Assembly: GCA_031409495.1 (NCBI GenBank) | Contig: JANNXI010000268.1 | Coordinates: 1-64,000, forward strand | DNA from: JANMDR01 sp031409495 | GTDB lineage: Bacteria > Pseudomonadota > Gammaproteobacteria > Burkholderiales > Usitatibacteraceae | Length of the DNA stretch: 64,000 nucleotides | Reading direction: 5' to 3' | In this document: positions 26,501-34,764 of the stretch, piece after piece | Layout of the letters: every line of letters begins with the position of its first letter | Numbering within the stretch: the stretch's first letter is position 1 | Program-made: the position numbers and the translations under genes | Notes under the pieces: model-generated | Database searches by the model: none | What the model was told of the DNA's origin: nothing | What the model saw: only the letters and a program-made list of their open reading frames with translations

Positions 26501-27311
26501 TGGCGAGCCGCGCAATAATTTTTTAAAGCGCAACCTAACCTGGAACGAAAACGGCGTGCTGAAAGGTGCGCGGCACATCACCCTAGGCGGCCATTATGCG
26601 TACATAGCAACCGATATGGGCTTAGTTATTTTGAACTTAGATGATCCGCTAAAGCCCCGTATTTCAGCCACCTTGCCACTATCTGACATGCGTGATAGCG
26701 CCCTGCAGTTCCGTTATTTATTCGTCACAACAGCTGCAGGCTTACAAACAGTTGACATCACTTCACCCACGCAACCTGAACTAATCACCTCCGCTAACAT
26801 CGCACTTGGTGATGCACGCGGCGTGTATGTCGCGCGCACCTACGCCTATGTAGCAGCAGGCAAAGATGGCTTAGTTATTATTGATATTGAAAAGCCACAA
26901 ACACCAAAAATTGCCACCCGTTTCACCGCCGATGGGAAGCTCAACGATGCGCAGGCCGTCGTCGTTGGGTCTACCAATGCTTCCCTGTTTGCCTATGTAG
27001 CCGACGGCACGAACGGCTTAAAAGTAGTACAGCTGACCAGCCCTGATTCGCAGCCAAAATTTTATGGCTTTTCCCCCGAACCTAAACCGCAACTCATTGC
27101 GTGGCGCAAAACAAAATCACCTGCACTTGGAATTGCAAAAGGCCTAGATCGTGACCGTGCAGTCGATGAAACAGGCGGCCAAATCGCGGTTTTTGGGCGA
27201 ATTGGTTCACGCCCGTTCAACGCCTCCGAAATGGCGAAGTTCTATAAGAATCCCGATGGTAGTTTGTGGACGGTATCAGACGAAATAAAGAAAGTAGGCG
27301 TACAAAAATGA
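23514..27311 (+). CDS. Exported decaheme cytochrome c with C-terminal LVIVD-repeat propeller
   Basis: 1265 residues with an N-terminal signal peptide (FLSLGLAFTLANANA). Ten CXXCH motifs run from about residue 66 to 794: CVTCH, CTDCH, CGACH, CTACH, CMVCH, CVDCH, CADCH, CYSCH, CGGCH and CSDCH. From about residue 880 to 1215 the protein has LVIVD-type repeats (YLFVAEGEGGFRVYDVANI, YAYIATDMGLVILNLDDPLK, YAYVAAGKDGLVIIDIEKPQ), a beta-propeller common on extracellular proteins. This is likely the terminal, perhaps surface-exposed, electron carrier of the operon. The substrate or acceptor is unknown. It overlaps the next gene by ATGA. Confidence 0.88.
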   Translation: MRAFITLIFCVPFLSLGLAFTLANANANATVGPVAAATPQKATHLKHPAAPARQTAKDAELKSAGCVTCHTGTDKHTMHANPAVVLGCTDCHGGDVGVAKPKDAIYKGVGDAQYSAAMNRAHVNPTFPKAWNYPSSANPESSYTLLNRENKDYVRFINPGDLRVAREACGACHLETVQAVERSLMSTSAMLWGGAAYNNGILPYKRYILGESYTADGVGASIKNPVPVNEHMTKMGILPALTALPAWETVAPGDVFRVFERGGRVINSGFPEIGLPNSTGVLQKLDEPGRPDIKQSNRGPATGQRIAVPVLNIAKTRLNDPHLWFLGTNDQPGDYRSSGCTACHTVYANDRDPKRAGFYGKYGNEGKSISVDPTISKTESGHPLKHEFTRAIPSSQCMVCHMHQPNIFVNSFYGTTMWDYESDAPAMWPKQQKYPTDTEISKILKRNPEEAATRGLWGNADFSKKVSELNPTLKDGQFADYHGHGWNFRYVYKRDRKGTLLDKDSKPVADNDPEKFKKAVHLTSIHLDIGMQCVDCHFVQDAHGNGHIYGEVAAAVEIDCADCHGTANKLPTLRTSGPAAKPGGRDLLTLRTQDGRKRFEWKDDKLYQRSALDPKLEWQMSLVKNSVTEGHPEYNEKAARAKLMHSGQAGKDGAWGVSKNAVNPNADYAHNEDKMTCYSCHLSWTTSCGGCHLPIQANAKTDRLHYEGGETRNFATYNPQVARDDMFQLGKHGTVKGSRITPVRSSSALVLSSTNSNREKIYIQQPPIASSGFSSQAFAPHYPHTERKTETKTCSDCHLSTANDNNAIMAQLLLQGTNFVNFIGFNAWVGSAKNIEAVQVTEWDEPQSVIGSYLQKYAYPDYFASHEKRSLELPEAHDHSTGGAARCIALRGEYLFVAEGEGGFRVYDVANIANKGVSQRIITAPFSPLGQDAHIASKNATCMALPTNQPIAPERNKGDLMRITNEEQPFHPMYHYAFIVDAVEGLIVTNVDTFADGEPRNNFLKRNLTWNENGVLKGARHITLGGHYAYIATDMGLVILNLDDPLKPRISATLPLSDMRDSALQFRYLFVTTAAGLQTVDITSPTQPELITSANIALGDARGVYVARTYAYVAAGKDGLVIIDIEKPQTPKIATRFTADGKLNDAQAVVVGSTNASLFAYVADGTNGLKVVQLTSPDSQPKFYGFSPEPKPQLIAWRKTKSPALGIAKGLDRDRAVDETGGQIAVFGRIGSRPFNASEMAKFYKNPDGSLWTVSDEIKKVGVQK

Positions 27312-28711
27312 TATTACAAACAACTTTGTGGCGCATCGTCATTTGCTGTTTTTTTTGTGCCGCCACTAGCACCATCACGGCACAAGCCACCTTACCCTAT
27401 CATTCCAAAAATGAAACCTTGGGTACCGTCACCTGCGCATCCAGCTTATGCCATGGGGCGATCAAGCAGTGGAAAGAATCAAATGTCCTGCAGAACGAAT
27501 ACCTTACTTGGTCGCGCACGGATAAGCATGCTCGCGCCTACAGCGTGCTGCTAAACGACCGTTCTAAGCGCATCGTCAAAAATTTAAATTTGCCTCAGCC
27601 AGCGCACGAAGCCAAAATTTGCCTTGATTGCCACGCGCACGTGGTACCCGAAGATAAGCGTGGAGACCGCTTTGTACTGAGCGATGGCATAACGTGCGAA
27701 AGCTGCCACGGCCCCGCTGAAAAGTGGATAAAAACACATGTAGAACCAGCGCAAAAGGGTGTAAGTCAACACGAAAAAAATATTGCAGATGGGATGTATT
27801 CAACTTCCGACGCCGTGAGCCGCGCCAGCCTTTGTATGTCTTGCCACTTTGGCAATCAAGATAAATTCGTCAATCACCGCATTATGGCCGCAGGCCACCC
27901 GCGCTTAAGCTTCGAGCTCGATACCTTTACTGAATTGGCGCCCAAGCACTTTGTGATTGACGACGACTATGCAGCACGCAAGCAAGTATGGGATGGTGCA
28001 AAAACCTGGGGCGTGGGCCAAGCCTTAGCGGTAGCCGAAACCATGCGGATGCTGCAAGATCCAAAACACGGGCGCGACGGTTTGTTTCCTGAACTAGTGC
28101 TGTTCGATTGTCACGCCTGCCACCACCCCATGGCTGAAAATCGCTGGCAACCAAAATCGGCGCTGGGCAATCGCGTGGCACCGGGTTTGGTACGCTTAAA
28201 TGATTCCAGCATGTTGATGCTGCGGGCGATTGCGAGCGTGATTGATCCTAAATTAGGCGCTTCAGTAAGCGCGCAAACGCAAAAATTGCATCGCGCTATT
28301 GCGGGCGAAGCCAATGGCATAGCCGATGCAATGGTTGAGGCGCGCAACTTGCAAGCACTGGCCCACGCCGCCGCCCGCGTCATTGCCGAAACCAACTTTA
28401 CCAGCACCACCATGCAAAATGTGCTGCAGCGCCTCGTTCAAGACGGCGCTCAAAGCGGTTATACCGATTTCGCGGTGGCCGAACAAGCAACACTTGCCAT
28501 TGGTAGTATCGGTGCCTTTTTAGCCAAGCGTGGCGCGCTGCCGCAGCCGCGCGAATTTAATGCGCAGCTAAAAAAGTTAAATCTCATCTTAAAAAATGAC
28601 GAGCAATTTAAGCCTGCTGAATTCGCGCATTTGCTTAAAGGCTTAAGCGTTTACGCCGCCGTAAAACTAACCAACAAAGCGCAAGTAGCCGCAACCGGAG
28701 CTAAGCCATGA
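27308..28711 (+). CDS. Exported multiheme cytochrome c (about five hemes)
   Basis: 467 residues from the ATG at 27308, which overlaps the preceding stop. A signal peptide (IVICCFFCAATSTITAQATL) is present. Heme motifs are CASSLCH (a CX4CH variant), CLDCH, CESCH, CMSCH and CHACH. The pattern CASSLCHGAIKQWKES resembles c554-type multiheme proteins. About 200 C-terminal residues are helical without heme motifs. It probably relays electrons in the periplasm between the larger cytochromes. Both ends are translationally coupled to neighbours. Confidence 0.82.
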   Translation: MILQTTLWRIVICCFFCAATSTITAQATLPYHSKNETLGTVTCASSLCHGAIKQWKESNVLQNEYLTWSRTDKHARAYSVLLNDRSKRIVKNLNLPQPAHEAKICLDCHAHVVPEDKRGDRFVLSDGITCESCHGPAEKWIKTHVEPAQKGVSQHEKNIADGMYSTSDAVSRASLCMSCHFGNQDKFVNHRIMAAGHPRLSFELDTFTELAPKHFVIDDDYAARKQVWDGAKTWGVGQALAVAETMRMLQDPKHGRDGLFPELVLFDCHACHHPMAENRWQPKSALGNRVAPGLVRLNDSSMLMLRAIASVIDPKLGASVSAQTQKLHRAIAGEANGIADAMVEARNLQALAHAAARVIAETNFTSTTMQNVLQRLVQDGAQSGYTDFAVAEQATLAIGSIGAFLAKRGALPQPREFNAQLKKLNLILKNDEQFKPAEFAHLLKGLSVYAAVKLTNKAQVAATGAKP

Positions 28712-31152
28712 CCATGCAAACTGAGCCAACCGTTGAGACCTTTGATATCGCCATTATCGGCTCTGGGCCTGCAGGTATTTCTGCTGCAGGGCGCGCAGCA
28801 GAACTAAAAATCCCGCACGTGCTATTAGAAGCGCAAGCTAACCACTTTGCCGACACTATTTTTAAATACCAGCGCGGTAAACACGTGATGGCTGAGCCAG
28901 CGATTTTGCCCTTGCGTAGCCCGCTGGATTTTGGTGAGGGCAAGCGCGAAGCAATATTAGGTGTTTGGGAAACCCAGCTAAAAGCATTAGGGGTCAACCT
29001 GCAATTCAATGCGCAAGTAAGCGGCATAAAAGGTGAAAAAGGCAATTTTGAAATTTCGCTAGCAAGCGGCAAAACCATCCGCGCCAAGCATATTGTGCTT
29101 GCCATCGGATTACAGGGAAATTTACGCAAACTAGGCGTGCCGGGTGAAGATTTGCCCAACATTCAGTACCAGCTTGATGATCCAGATGAATTTGATGATG
29201 AAACCATTATTGTGGTGGGTGCTGGTGACGCTGCGATCGAAAATGCGCTGGCTCTGACCAAGCAAAATCGGGTTATTTTAACAAACCGTAGCGAGGAGTT
29301 TGCGCGGGTTAAAGATGGTAACGCCGCACTAATTTTAGCTGCGGACAAAGCCGATAAAGTATCAGTGCGCTACAGCACTTCGGTCGCGCGGGTAGAGGCT
29401 ACCGAAATCACCGCCACAAATAAATTTCCATTGCTATTCGTTGCCAACACCCCGGCTGGTCAGGAAAACATTCCGTGTCATCGCATTATTGCGCGCTTAG
29501 GTGCGATTGCGCCGCGCAAGTTGGTTGAAAGTTTTGGGATTGCGTTTCCTAACGCCAATATGGACGCAGTGCCGGCTTTATCAGAACGCTACGAATCGAA
29601 CGTACCTGGCTTGTATATTATTGGTGCATTGGGCGGCTATCCCCTAATAAAACAAGCGATGAATCAAGGCTATGAAGCCATTGAATACATACTAGGTAAT
29701 AACGTTGAACCAGCTGATGAGCCGGTTTTGCGCGCAAAGTTTAAAGGCATAAAAATTGCTAGCGTTGCTGAAGCGGTACAAGGCATTCAACACAGTGTGC
29801 CACTGCTTTCAAGCCTGACACAACTGCAATTGCGCGAGCTGTTAATGGAAAGCGAAATACATGCCTTAGACGCCAATCAAGTTGTGTTCAATCGCAATGA
29901 TTACACCAATTCTTTCTACTCTATTGTTAGTGGAAAAGTTACCGTTGAATTCACCGATGCTAAAGGTGTAGCGGTAAAGTTTGAACTGGGCCAGGGCGAG
30001 TTTTTTGGTGAGATGGGCCTGTTGTCGGGCCGCCGTCGCACGGCTACAATTCGCACCTGTGCCCAAACGCAACTGCTCGAAACCCCACGGCGGAGCATGT
30101 TGAAGCTGCTGGCCTCCGTTGAATCAGTACGCAAAACCCTCGACACAGTAATGATGAAGCGGGTGGTGCGGCAAACATTATCTCAAGACTTATGGGATCA
30201 CCAAGTAGAGGAACTGGTTAAAACCGCTACGCTCAAACGCTACGCCACCAATGAAGCGCTGTTTAAAGAGGGCGATAAAGCCGATGGCTTACACCTGATT
30301 CGGCGCGGCTCAGTCACGGTATCGCGCACCATCGGCGGCAAAGAAATTGTATTATCCTATGTTGCCGCAGGAAATTATGTGGGTGAAATGGCAATGCTTT
30401 CTAACGCACCCCGCTCAGCCACCGTGCGCGCTGCTGTGCCCACTGAAGTGATCTTGTTGGAAGCGAAAATGCTGGCCAACGTAATGTCTGATCACACCGT
30501 GATTCAAAAGCGCATGAGCGTAGAATCGATGCAGCGTATTAAAAGCAATCAAGCCATGGAGACCAAATCGGAATCCGGCAACATTATCTCTTTCCTGATG
30601 CAGCAAGGCTTGGGCGAAGCCACCGATGTGTTGCTCATTAACGAAAGCTTGTGCATACGCTGCAACAATTGTGAAAAAGCCTGTGCCGATACGCACGATG
30701 GCACTTCACGCTTAAACCGTGAAGCCGGTCCCACATTTGCGCAAATTCACGTACCCACATCTTGTCGCCACTGTGAGCACCCGCATTGCATGAAAGATTG
30801 CCCGCCAGACGCCATTAGGCGTTCTGCAAACGGTGAAGTCTATATTGCAGATACGTGCATCGGGTGCGGCAATTGCGAGCGCAATTGCCCTTACGGCGTG
30901 ATTCAAATGGCAGCGTCTGACCCAAACCCAAAACGGCCGTCGCTTATTTCTTGGCTCATGCTGGGCCTAGGGCAAGAACCGGGGGTAGCTAAGGTCAACA
31001 AAGATAAAACGCTACCGAAGAAAGCCGTTAAGTGCGACATGTGCAAAGACCAAAAAGGCGGCGCTGCGTGCGTGCGGTCGTGCCCTACCGGTGCGGCGAC
31101 ACGGGTAGCACCAGAGAAATTTTTGGAATATACACGCGGTGGCGCGCAGTAA
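28708..31152 (+). CDS. FAD/NAD(P) oxidoreductase with two cyclic-nucleotide domains and a four-cluster ferredoxin module
   Basis: 814 residues, no signal peptide, so cytoplasmic. Residues 1-330 are a thioredoxin-reductase-like flavoprotein (GSGPAGISAAGRAAE near 14; NAD motif VVGAGDAAIENAL near 170). Two cNMP-binding domains follow at about 375-480 (GQGEFFGEMGLLSGRRRTAT) and 500-620 (NYVGEMAMLSNAPRSATVRA). From 649 four Cys motifs appear: CIRCNNCEKAC, CRHCEHPHCMKDC, CIGCGNCERNC and CDMCKDQKGGAACVRSC, as in four-[4Fe-4S] electron-transfer subunits. It could join NAD(P)H, iron-sulfur clusters and the membrane chain while sensing a cyclic nucleotide. It is the last gene of the operon. Confidence 0.88.
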   Translation: MTMQTEPTVETFDIAIIGSGPAGISAAGRAAELKIPHVLLEAQANHFADTIFKYQRGKHVMAEPAILPLRSPLDFGEGKREAILGVWETQLKALGVNLQFNAQVSGIKGEKGNFEISLASGKTIRAKHIVLAIGLQGNLRKLGVPGEDLPNIQYQLDDPDEFDDETIIVVGAGDAAIENALALTKQNRVILTNRSEEFARVKDGNAALILAADKADKVSVRYSTSVARVEATEITATNKFPLLFVANTPAGQENIPCHRIIARLGAIAPRKLVESFGIAFPNANMDAVPALSERYESNVPGLYIIGALGGYPLIKQAMNQGYEAIEYILGNNVEPADEPVLRAKFKGIKIASVAEAVQGIQHSVPLLSSLTQLQLRELLMESEIHALDANQVVFNRNDYTNSFYSIVSGKVTVEFTDAKGVAVKFELGQGEFFGEMGLLSGRRRTATIRTCAQTQLLETPRRSMLKLLASVESVRKTLDTVMMKRVVRQTLSQDLWDHQVEELVKTATLKRYATNEALFKEGDKADGLHLIRRGSVTVSRTIGGKEIVLSYVAAGNYVGEMAMLSNAPRSATVRAAVPTEVILLEAKMLANVMSDHTVIQKRMSVESMQRIKSNQAMETKSESGNIISFLMQQGLGEATDVLLINESLCIRCNNCEKACADTHDGTSRLNREAGPTFAQIHVPTSCRHCEHPHCMKDCPPDAIRRSANGEVYIADTCIGCGNCERNCPYGVIQMAASDPNPKRPSLISWLMLGLGQEPGVAKVNKDKTLPKKAVKCDMCKDQKGGAACVRSCPTGAATRVAPEKFLEYTRGGAQ

Positions 31153-31212
31153 GGTAGCTACGGCATCATCAGCGCTTACAACACCGCAGCGGCTTCATCA
31201 GGTCCCGTCGTC

Positions 31213-32433
31213 TCAAAATAGTCCTAAGAATTTCTTGCGCATGGTTGCTACGTTTTGTTCGGCCATCTTTATTAGCGCGTGCATCGCTTCGGTGTTTTGT
31301 TTTTCATCAAGTGCAATCGCTTTTTGCGCAAATTCAACTGCCTTTACATACTGGTCACGCGTATCGAATTTACAGGCGACTTGGGCGCGCAAGGCGTGCA
31401 GTTCGCTTAGTTTAGTGTTGTCGCCCACCTTATATTTATAGTCACAGTAATCGGCTTCGTCTGCCCACCTCCTTGCCTGTTGCCAATTTTCAATTTGGAC
31501 ATTTAACCTAGCCAAGCGCATCGCAACTATAAAATTGCTGTCGGTGTAGTAGAGCTTTTCATAGTCAGCCCCCGCTCGTTTTACGTTGTTTAAGTGTTGG
31601 GCATACAGATCACCACGATTCATATACATATCTCGCACTGCTAGATCATCTATATTGTCATTACAAGCCAAGATGCCCGCACAATAGGTCTTTTCGGCTT
31701 GTTCAAACTTGCCAAAGCAATGATAATTCCAGCCATAATTATTCCAAAGTGCAGCTTCTTTCGGCAAGCGTTGCAGTGCATTTTCAAACGTCGCGCGCAT
31801 CGCTGGCCAATCGTCCATCGCGGAATACACTTCAGCTAAATCTGTCACCATGTCGGAATATTGGCGGTGCTCGCCTTGCAACGACTGTTGCGCCTTGCTA
31901 GGCAACGCCGCAAAATCGGCAAGCACTTTTTTAAGAACAATAATTGCTTCTGGGTAGCGCTCAGCCTTACGCAGGCTCTTTCCCCAAAAGCCAAAATGAA
32001 AAAATGCATCCTCCTCCTCGCACTTAAAATCGACGGCATCACCATAAACATTTGAATACGCGCTGCCGGCTTCGACATGACGACCCAATTCATGCAGCAA
32101 TCGTGCGCGACCGGTCAAGTTTTCATAAAACGCGCTGTAGCGAATACTGATTTCTTCATAGGTTAAAGCCAGCGCATAGTCCGGCTTTACGCGATTTGCA
32201 CAATTGTGATGTGCCATGCCGGCGATGTGCGCATGGTTATTGACGGCACTGCCTTCGCCTTGATCTAAATAGGCTTGAAACAGTGCGCAGGCCCGTAAAT
32301 AGGCCTCTCGCGCAAATACCTGATATGGCATTCCAAAATCATCTTCCCCGTCATCTTCATCACGCTCGTCAAGAAGCTCATTTATTTTTACGCCAGCGTT
32401 GTAATAGTCGTAGGCAACTCCGCCATCAAGCAT
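31213..32433 (-). CDS. TPR-repeat protein, C-terminal part of a possibly split gene
   Basis: 406 residues if started at MLDGGVAYDYYNAG (32433); the same frame is open upstream to 32523, overlapping the next gene by 56 bases. The sequence is helical with TPR-like pairs, for example WPAMRATFENALQRLPKEAA, LWNNYGWNYHCFGKFEQAEK and NWQQARRWADEADYCDYKYK. TPR arrays bind proteins; no enzyme motif is seen. The upstream gene on the same strand is also TPR-like but in another frame, so the two may be one protein interrupted by a frameshift near 32470. It converges on the oxidoreductase gene. Confidence 0.65.
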   Translation of the reverse strand: MLDGGVAYDYYNAGVKINELLDERDEDDGEDDFGMPYQVFAREAYLRACALFQAYLDQGEGSAVNNHAHIAGMAHHNCANRVKPDYALALTYEEISIRYSAFYENLTGRARLLHELGRHVEAGSAYSNVYGDAVDFKCEEEDAFFHFGFWGKSLRKAERYPEAIIVLKKVLADFAALPSKAQQSLQGEHRQYSDMVTDLAEVYSAMDDWPAMRATFENALQRLPKEAALWNNYGWNYHCFGKFEQAEKTYCAGILACNDNIDDLAVRDMYMNRGDLYAQHLNNVKRAGADYEKLYYTDSNFIVAMRLARLNVQIENWQQARRWADEADYCDYKYKVGDNTKLSELHALRAQVACKFDTRDQYVKAVEFAQKAIALDEKQNTEAMHALIKMAEQNVATMRKKFLGLF

Positions 32434-32467
32434 TATCGGGAAATTAACCGGAAACGGTAAATTGGCG

Positions 32468-33415
32468 TTAATCCGAACACAAATAGCGTGCCTGATTAAA
32501 CACATCGTTCGTGGCAGTTGCAAAATATTCCTCGAAAAAATGGATGCTTTTTTCTACGTTGCCTAAATTACCCCAAGCGCGCGCAAGCACTAAATTAGCG
32601 GTGCTGCAACCTGCATCAAGTACCAGCGCTTTTTCAGCCAATACGATACATTTTTGAAACAACACAGTGTCACTGCAGTCGCATAAATCAACACGCAAAT
32701 AGGTGGTGTCCATATGCAACAGCGCGTAGGCCACGTACAACGTTGGATTTTCCACCTTAGCTACATTGATGGTTTGTTCAAGAAGTTCCGTGTGCAGCTG
32801 CGATGCAGCTTGGCTCTCCCACACCGCTGCGCCGTTGAAGCAGTCAGCGGCAAGATCATATCGTTGCAGCGTAAATGCCAGTAGTCCCGTTTCGCTCAAT
32901 ACCTGCGCATCATCGGGCGCATGCTTAAGTGCTTCGACGTAGCATTCAAGTGCCAGCTCAGACTGATTTGATCGCTGCAAAAATCTGGCCTTCTCAGCTA
33001 GGGCGCAGCGCATTTTGGGATCAATCTCGGTTCTAGGGTGCAGCGCAGTGTTGGCGCCAGCGGTGTCAGTGGCGTAAGTGGCTGCGAATTGTGGAATCAA
33101 CGCCATCCAGCGATCAAAGTACGCCAATGCCTGCGAAATGTGGCCGCACTGCTCGTGGGCTAACAGTGCAATGCCAATCGCACGCACGGACTGATCAAAG
33201 GTGGGTGACCGCCCCAGTACGTTTTCCACATCTGCGATTATCGCCGCGTAGTTTGGTGGCTCGCTTTGCGCAAATGCTTGCGTTCGTAGAAAATAGCCCT
33301 CAAGATGATTGGGCTTTAACGCAAGAGCGGATGTTAAGTCATCCAATATAGGTCGTGCGTCAAAAATTGGGCTGTCGCCGTTTTGCCACAGCCCATACCT
33401 GCTAGCTGCACGCAA
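32468..33415 (-). CDS. TPR-repeat protein, middle part of a possibly split gene
   Basis: 315 residues from the first ATG, MRAASRYGLWQNG. TPR-like helices are clear (DDLTSALALKPNHLEGYFLR, SELALECYVEALKHAPDDAQ, LSETGLLAFTLQRYDLAADC). The reading frame upstream of this ATG continues TSQSEAYYL, which looks like protein, and a 30-codon frame from GTG 33531 supplies a fitting start in another phase. Together with the downstream TPR gene this suggests one ancestral gene of about 750 codons with two frameshifts. Function is unknown. Confidence 0.6.
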   Translation of the reverse strand: MRAASRYGLWQNGDSPIFDARPILDDLTSALALKPNHLEGYFLRTQAFAQSEPPNYAAIIADVENVLGRSPTFDQSVRAIGIALLAHEQCGHISQALAYFDRWMALIPQFAATYATDTAGANTALHPRTEIDPKMRCALAEKARFLQRSNQSELALECYVEALKHAPDDAQVLSETGLLAFTLQRYDLAADCFNGAAVWESQAASQLHTELLEQTINVAKVENPTLYVAYALLHMDTTYLRVDLCDCSDTVLFQKCIVLAEKALVLDAGCSTANLVLARAWGNLGNVEKSIHFFEEYFATATNDVFNQARYLCSD

Positions 33416-33441
33416 ATAGTAAGCCTCGCTTTGCGACGTAT

Positions 33442-33531
33442 TTATGGTGATAAAGGTGTTAATAGCGCGATGGCGTCAGTGAATCGACCCGTGTCGAATA
33501 AGTCTTCAGCTTCAATTATAATTTTTTCCAC
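33442..33531 (-). pseudogene. N-terminal fragment of the TPR gene in a shifted frame
   Basis: From a GTG at 33531 the minus strand encodes MEKIIIEAEDLFDTGRFTDA and then IALLTPLSP before a TAA. The helix pattern EAEDLFDTGRFTDAIALL is a typical first TPR helix. It runs directly into the TPR gene at 33415 in a different phase. It is either a frameshifted start or an assembly error. Confidence 0.4.
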
Positions 33532-33539
33532 TTAGCTAT

Positions 33540-33783
33540 CCAGGTAGTTTGAAAGCGATGCGTGGTTTCAAGCGTACCGCAAAAATCCAGTTCAACACTT
33601 TCCGCGTAGTGCATAAGTAAGCATTGTTTGCATCTCATCATTTGTATGCCTTTCATCTAATCCAGGTAGTTTGAAAGCGATGCGTTGTTTCAAGCGTACC
33701 GCAAAAATCCAGTTCAACACTTTCCGCGTAGTGCATAAGTAAGCATTGTTTGCATCCCATCGTTTGTATGCCTTTCATCTAAT
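33540..33783. repeat. Tandem duplication, two 122-bp copies
   Basis: The unit beginning CCAGGTAGTTTGAAAGCGAT occurs at 33540-33661 and again at 33662-33783, with three base differences noted. The second copy ends 17 bases before the DUF3034 start codon, so both copies lie in its probable promoter/leader region. The intergenic gap holds no gene other than the short frame ending at 33531. Confidence 0.93.
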
Positions 33784-33800
33784 TCAGAGAGATCCACCTC

Positions 33801-34724
33801 ATGAAATTTAAATCAACCCCCAGTTTTCCTAAAACCAACGCAATCAACATTCTGCTCACACCGCTATTATTGGCGCTTAGCGCCGCAAGCTATGCTCAAA
33901 CCCCCGCGGTCGAGGCGACTCCGGTCAGTCCAAGCACATTTTCGTCAAAGCTATTGCTCACTGGTGGCGTTTCCAGCATTGAAGGTGCGGCAGGCGGCGG
34001 ATTGACCCCATGGGCGGTGATTGGCGGCAACGGCACAAGCGATCAGTTTGGCGCAAATGTGTTCGCCACGAATGTGCGGGCTAAAGACTACAACTTGGCC
34101 GTAGTTGGGGGCTTGATCGGTATTTACGATCGTGCAGAATTGTCGTTTGCTAAACAAACCTTTGATACCCGTAATGTGGGCGGTTTGTTAGGGCTTGGTA
34201 ATGGTTATAAATTTGAACAGCAAATTATCGGCTTAAAAGTACGGGTCGCTGGCGACGCCGTACTAGAGCAAGATAGCGCGCTGCCGCAAATTTCAGTTGG
34301 CCTACTGCATAAAAAGAATAATCGCGGCCAATTACTGAACGCCTTGGGCATTCCTAAAGACAAAGGTACGGATGTTTATGTATCGGCCACCAAGCTATTT
34401 TTAAGCACCAGCATTTTAGTCAACGGCACGGTGCGCTTCACCAAAGCGAATCAAACTGGAATTTTAGGTTTCAACACTGGCGGCTACAAAACAAAGCTAG
34501 AAGGCTCGATTGCCTACTTGCTGCGGCGTGACTTCGCTATCGGCGCCGAGTTTCGTGCCAAGCCCGATAAACTTGGCTTCGAGGAAAACAACTGGGCAGA
34601 TTTGTTTGTAGCGTGGGCGCCAACCAAGAATGTATCGGTCACTTTAGCCTATGCCGACCTTGGCAACATCGTAATCAAAGACAAGCAGCGCGCGACGTAT
34701 TTGTCTGTACAAGTTGGCTTCTAA
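33801..34724 (+). CDS. DUF3034 family exported protein
   Basis: 307 residues with AGAGAG upstream and a signal peptide (LLTPLLLALSAASYAQTP). The mature part is rich in beta strands and contains GGGLTPWAVIGGNGT, GLLGLGNGYKFEQQIIGLKV and GDAVLEQDSALPQISVGLLH, which I recognise as typical of DUF3034 proteins. The C-terminal end YLSVQVGF with a terminal Phe fits an outer-membrane barrel. The function of the family is not known to me. It is followed after 40 bases by an exported truncated haemoglobin, with which it probably forms an operon, and is preceded by a duplicated 122-bp leader. Confidence 0.82.
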   Translation: MKFKSTPSFPKTNAINILLTPLLLALSAASYAQTPAVEATPVSPSTFSSKLLLTGGVSSIEGAAGGGLTPWAVIGGNGTSDQFGANVFATNVRAKDYNLAVVGGLIGIYDRAELSFAKQTFDTRNVGGLLGLGNGYKFEQQIIGLKVRVAGDAVLEQDSALPQISVGLLHKKNNRGQLLNALGIPKDKGTDVYVSATKLFLSTSILVNGTVRFTKANQTGILGFNTGGYKTKLEGSIAYLLRRDFAIGAEFRAKPDKLGFEENNWADLFVAWAPTKNVSVTLAYADLGNIVIKDKQRATYLSVQVGF

Positions 34725-34764
34725 TTTATTCAACCCTAATTTTCAGCATCGAAAGACTAATTTC

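Noticed and set aside
33540..33783. CRISPR-like or satellite repeat
   Set aside because: Only two directly adjoining copies of 122 bp exist, with no spacers; it is a simple tandem duplication.
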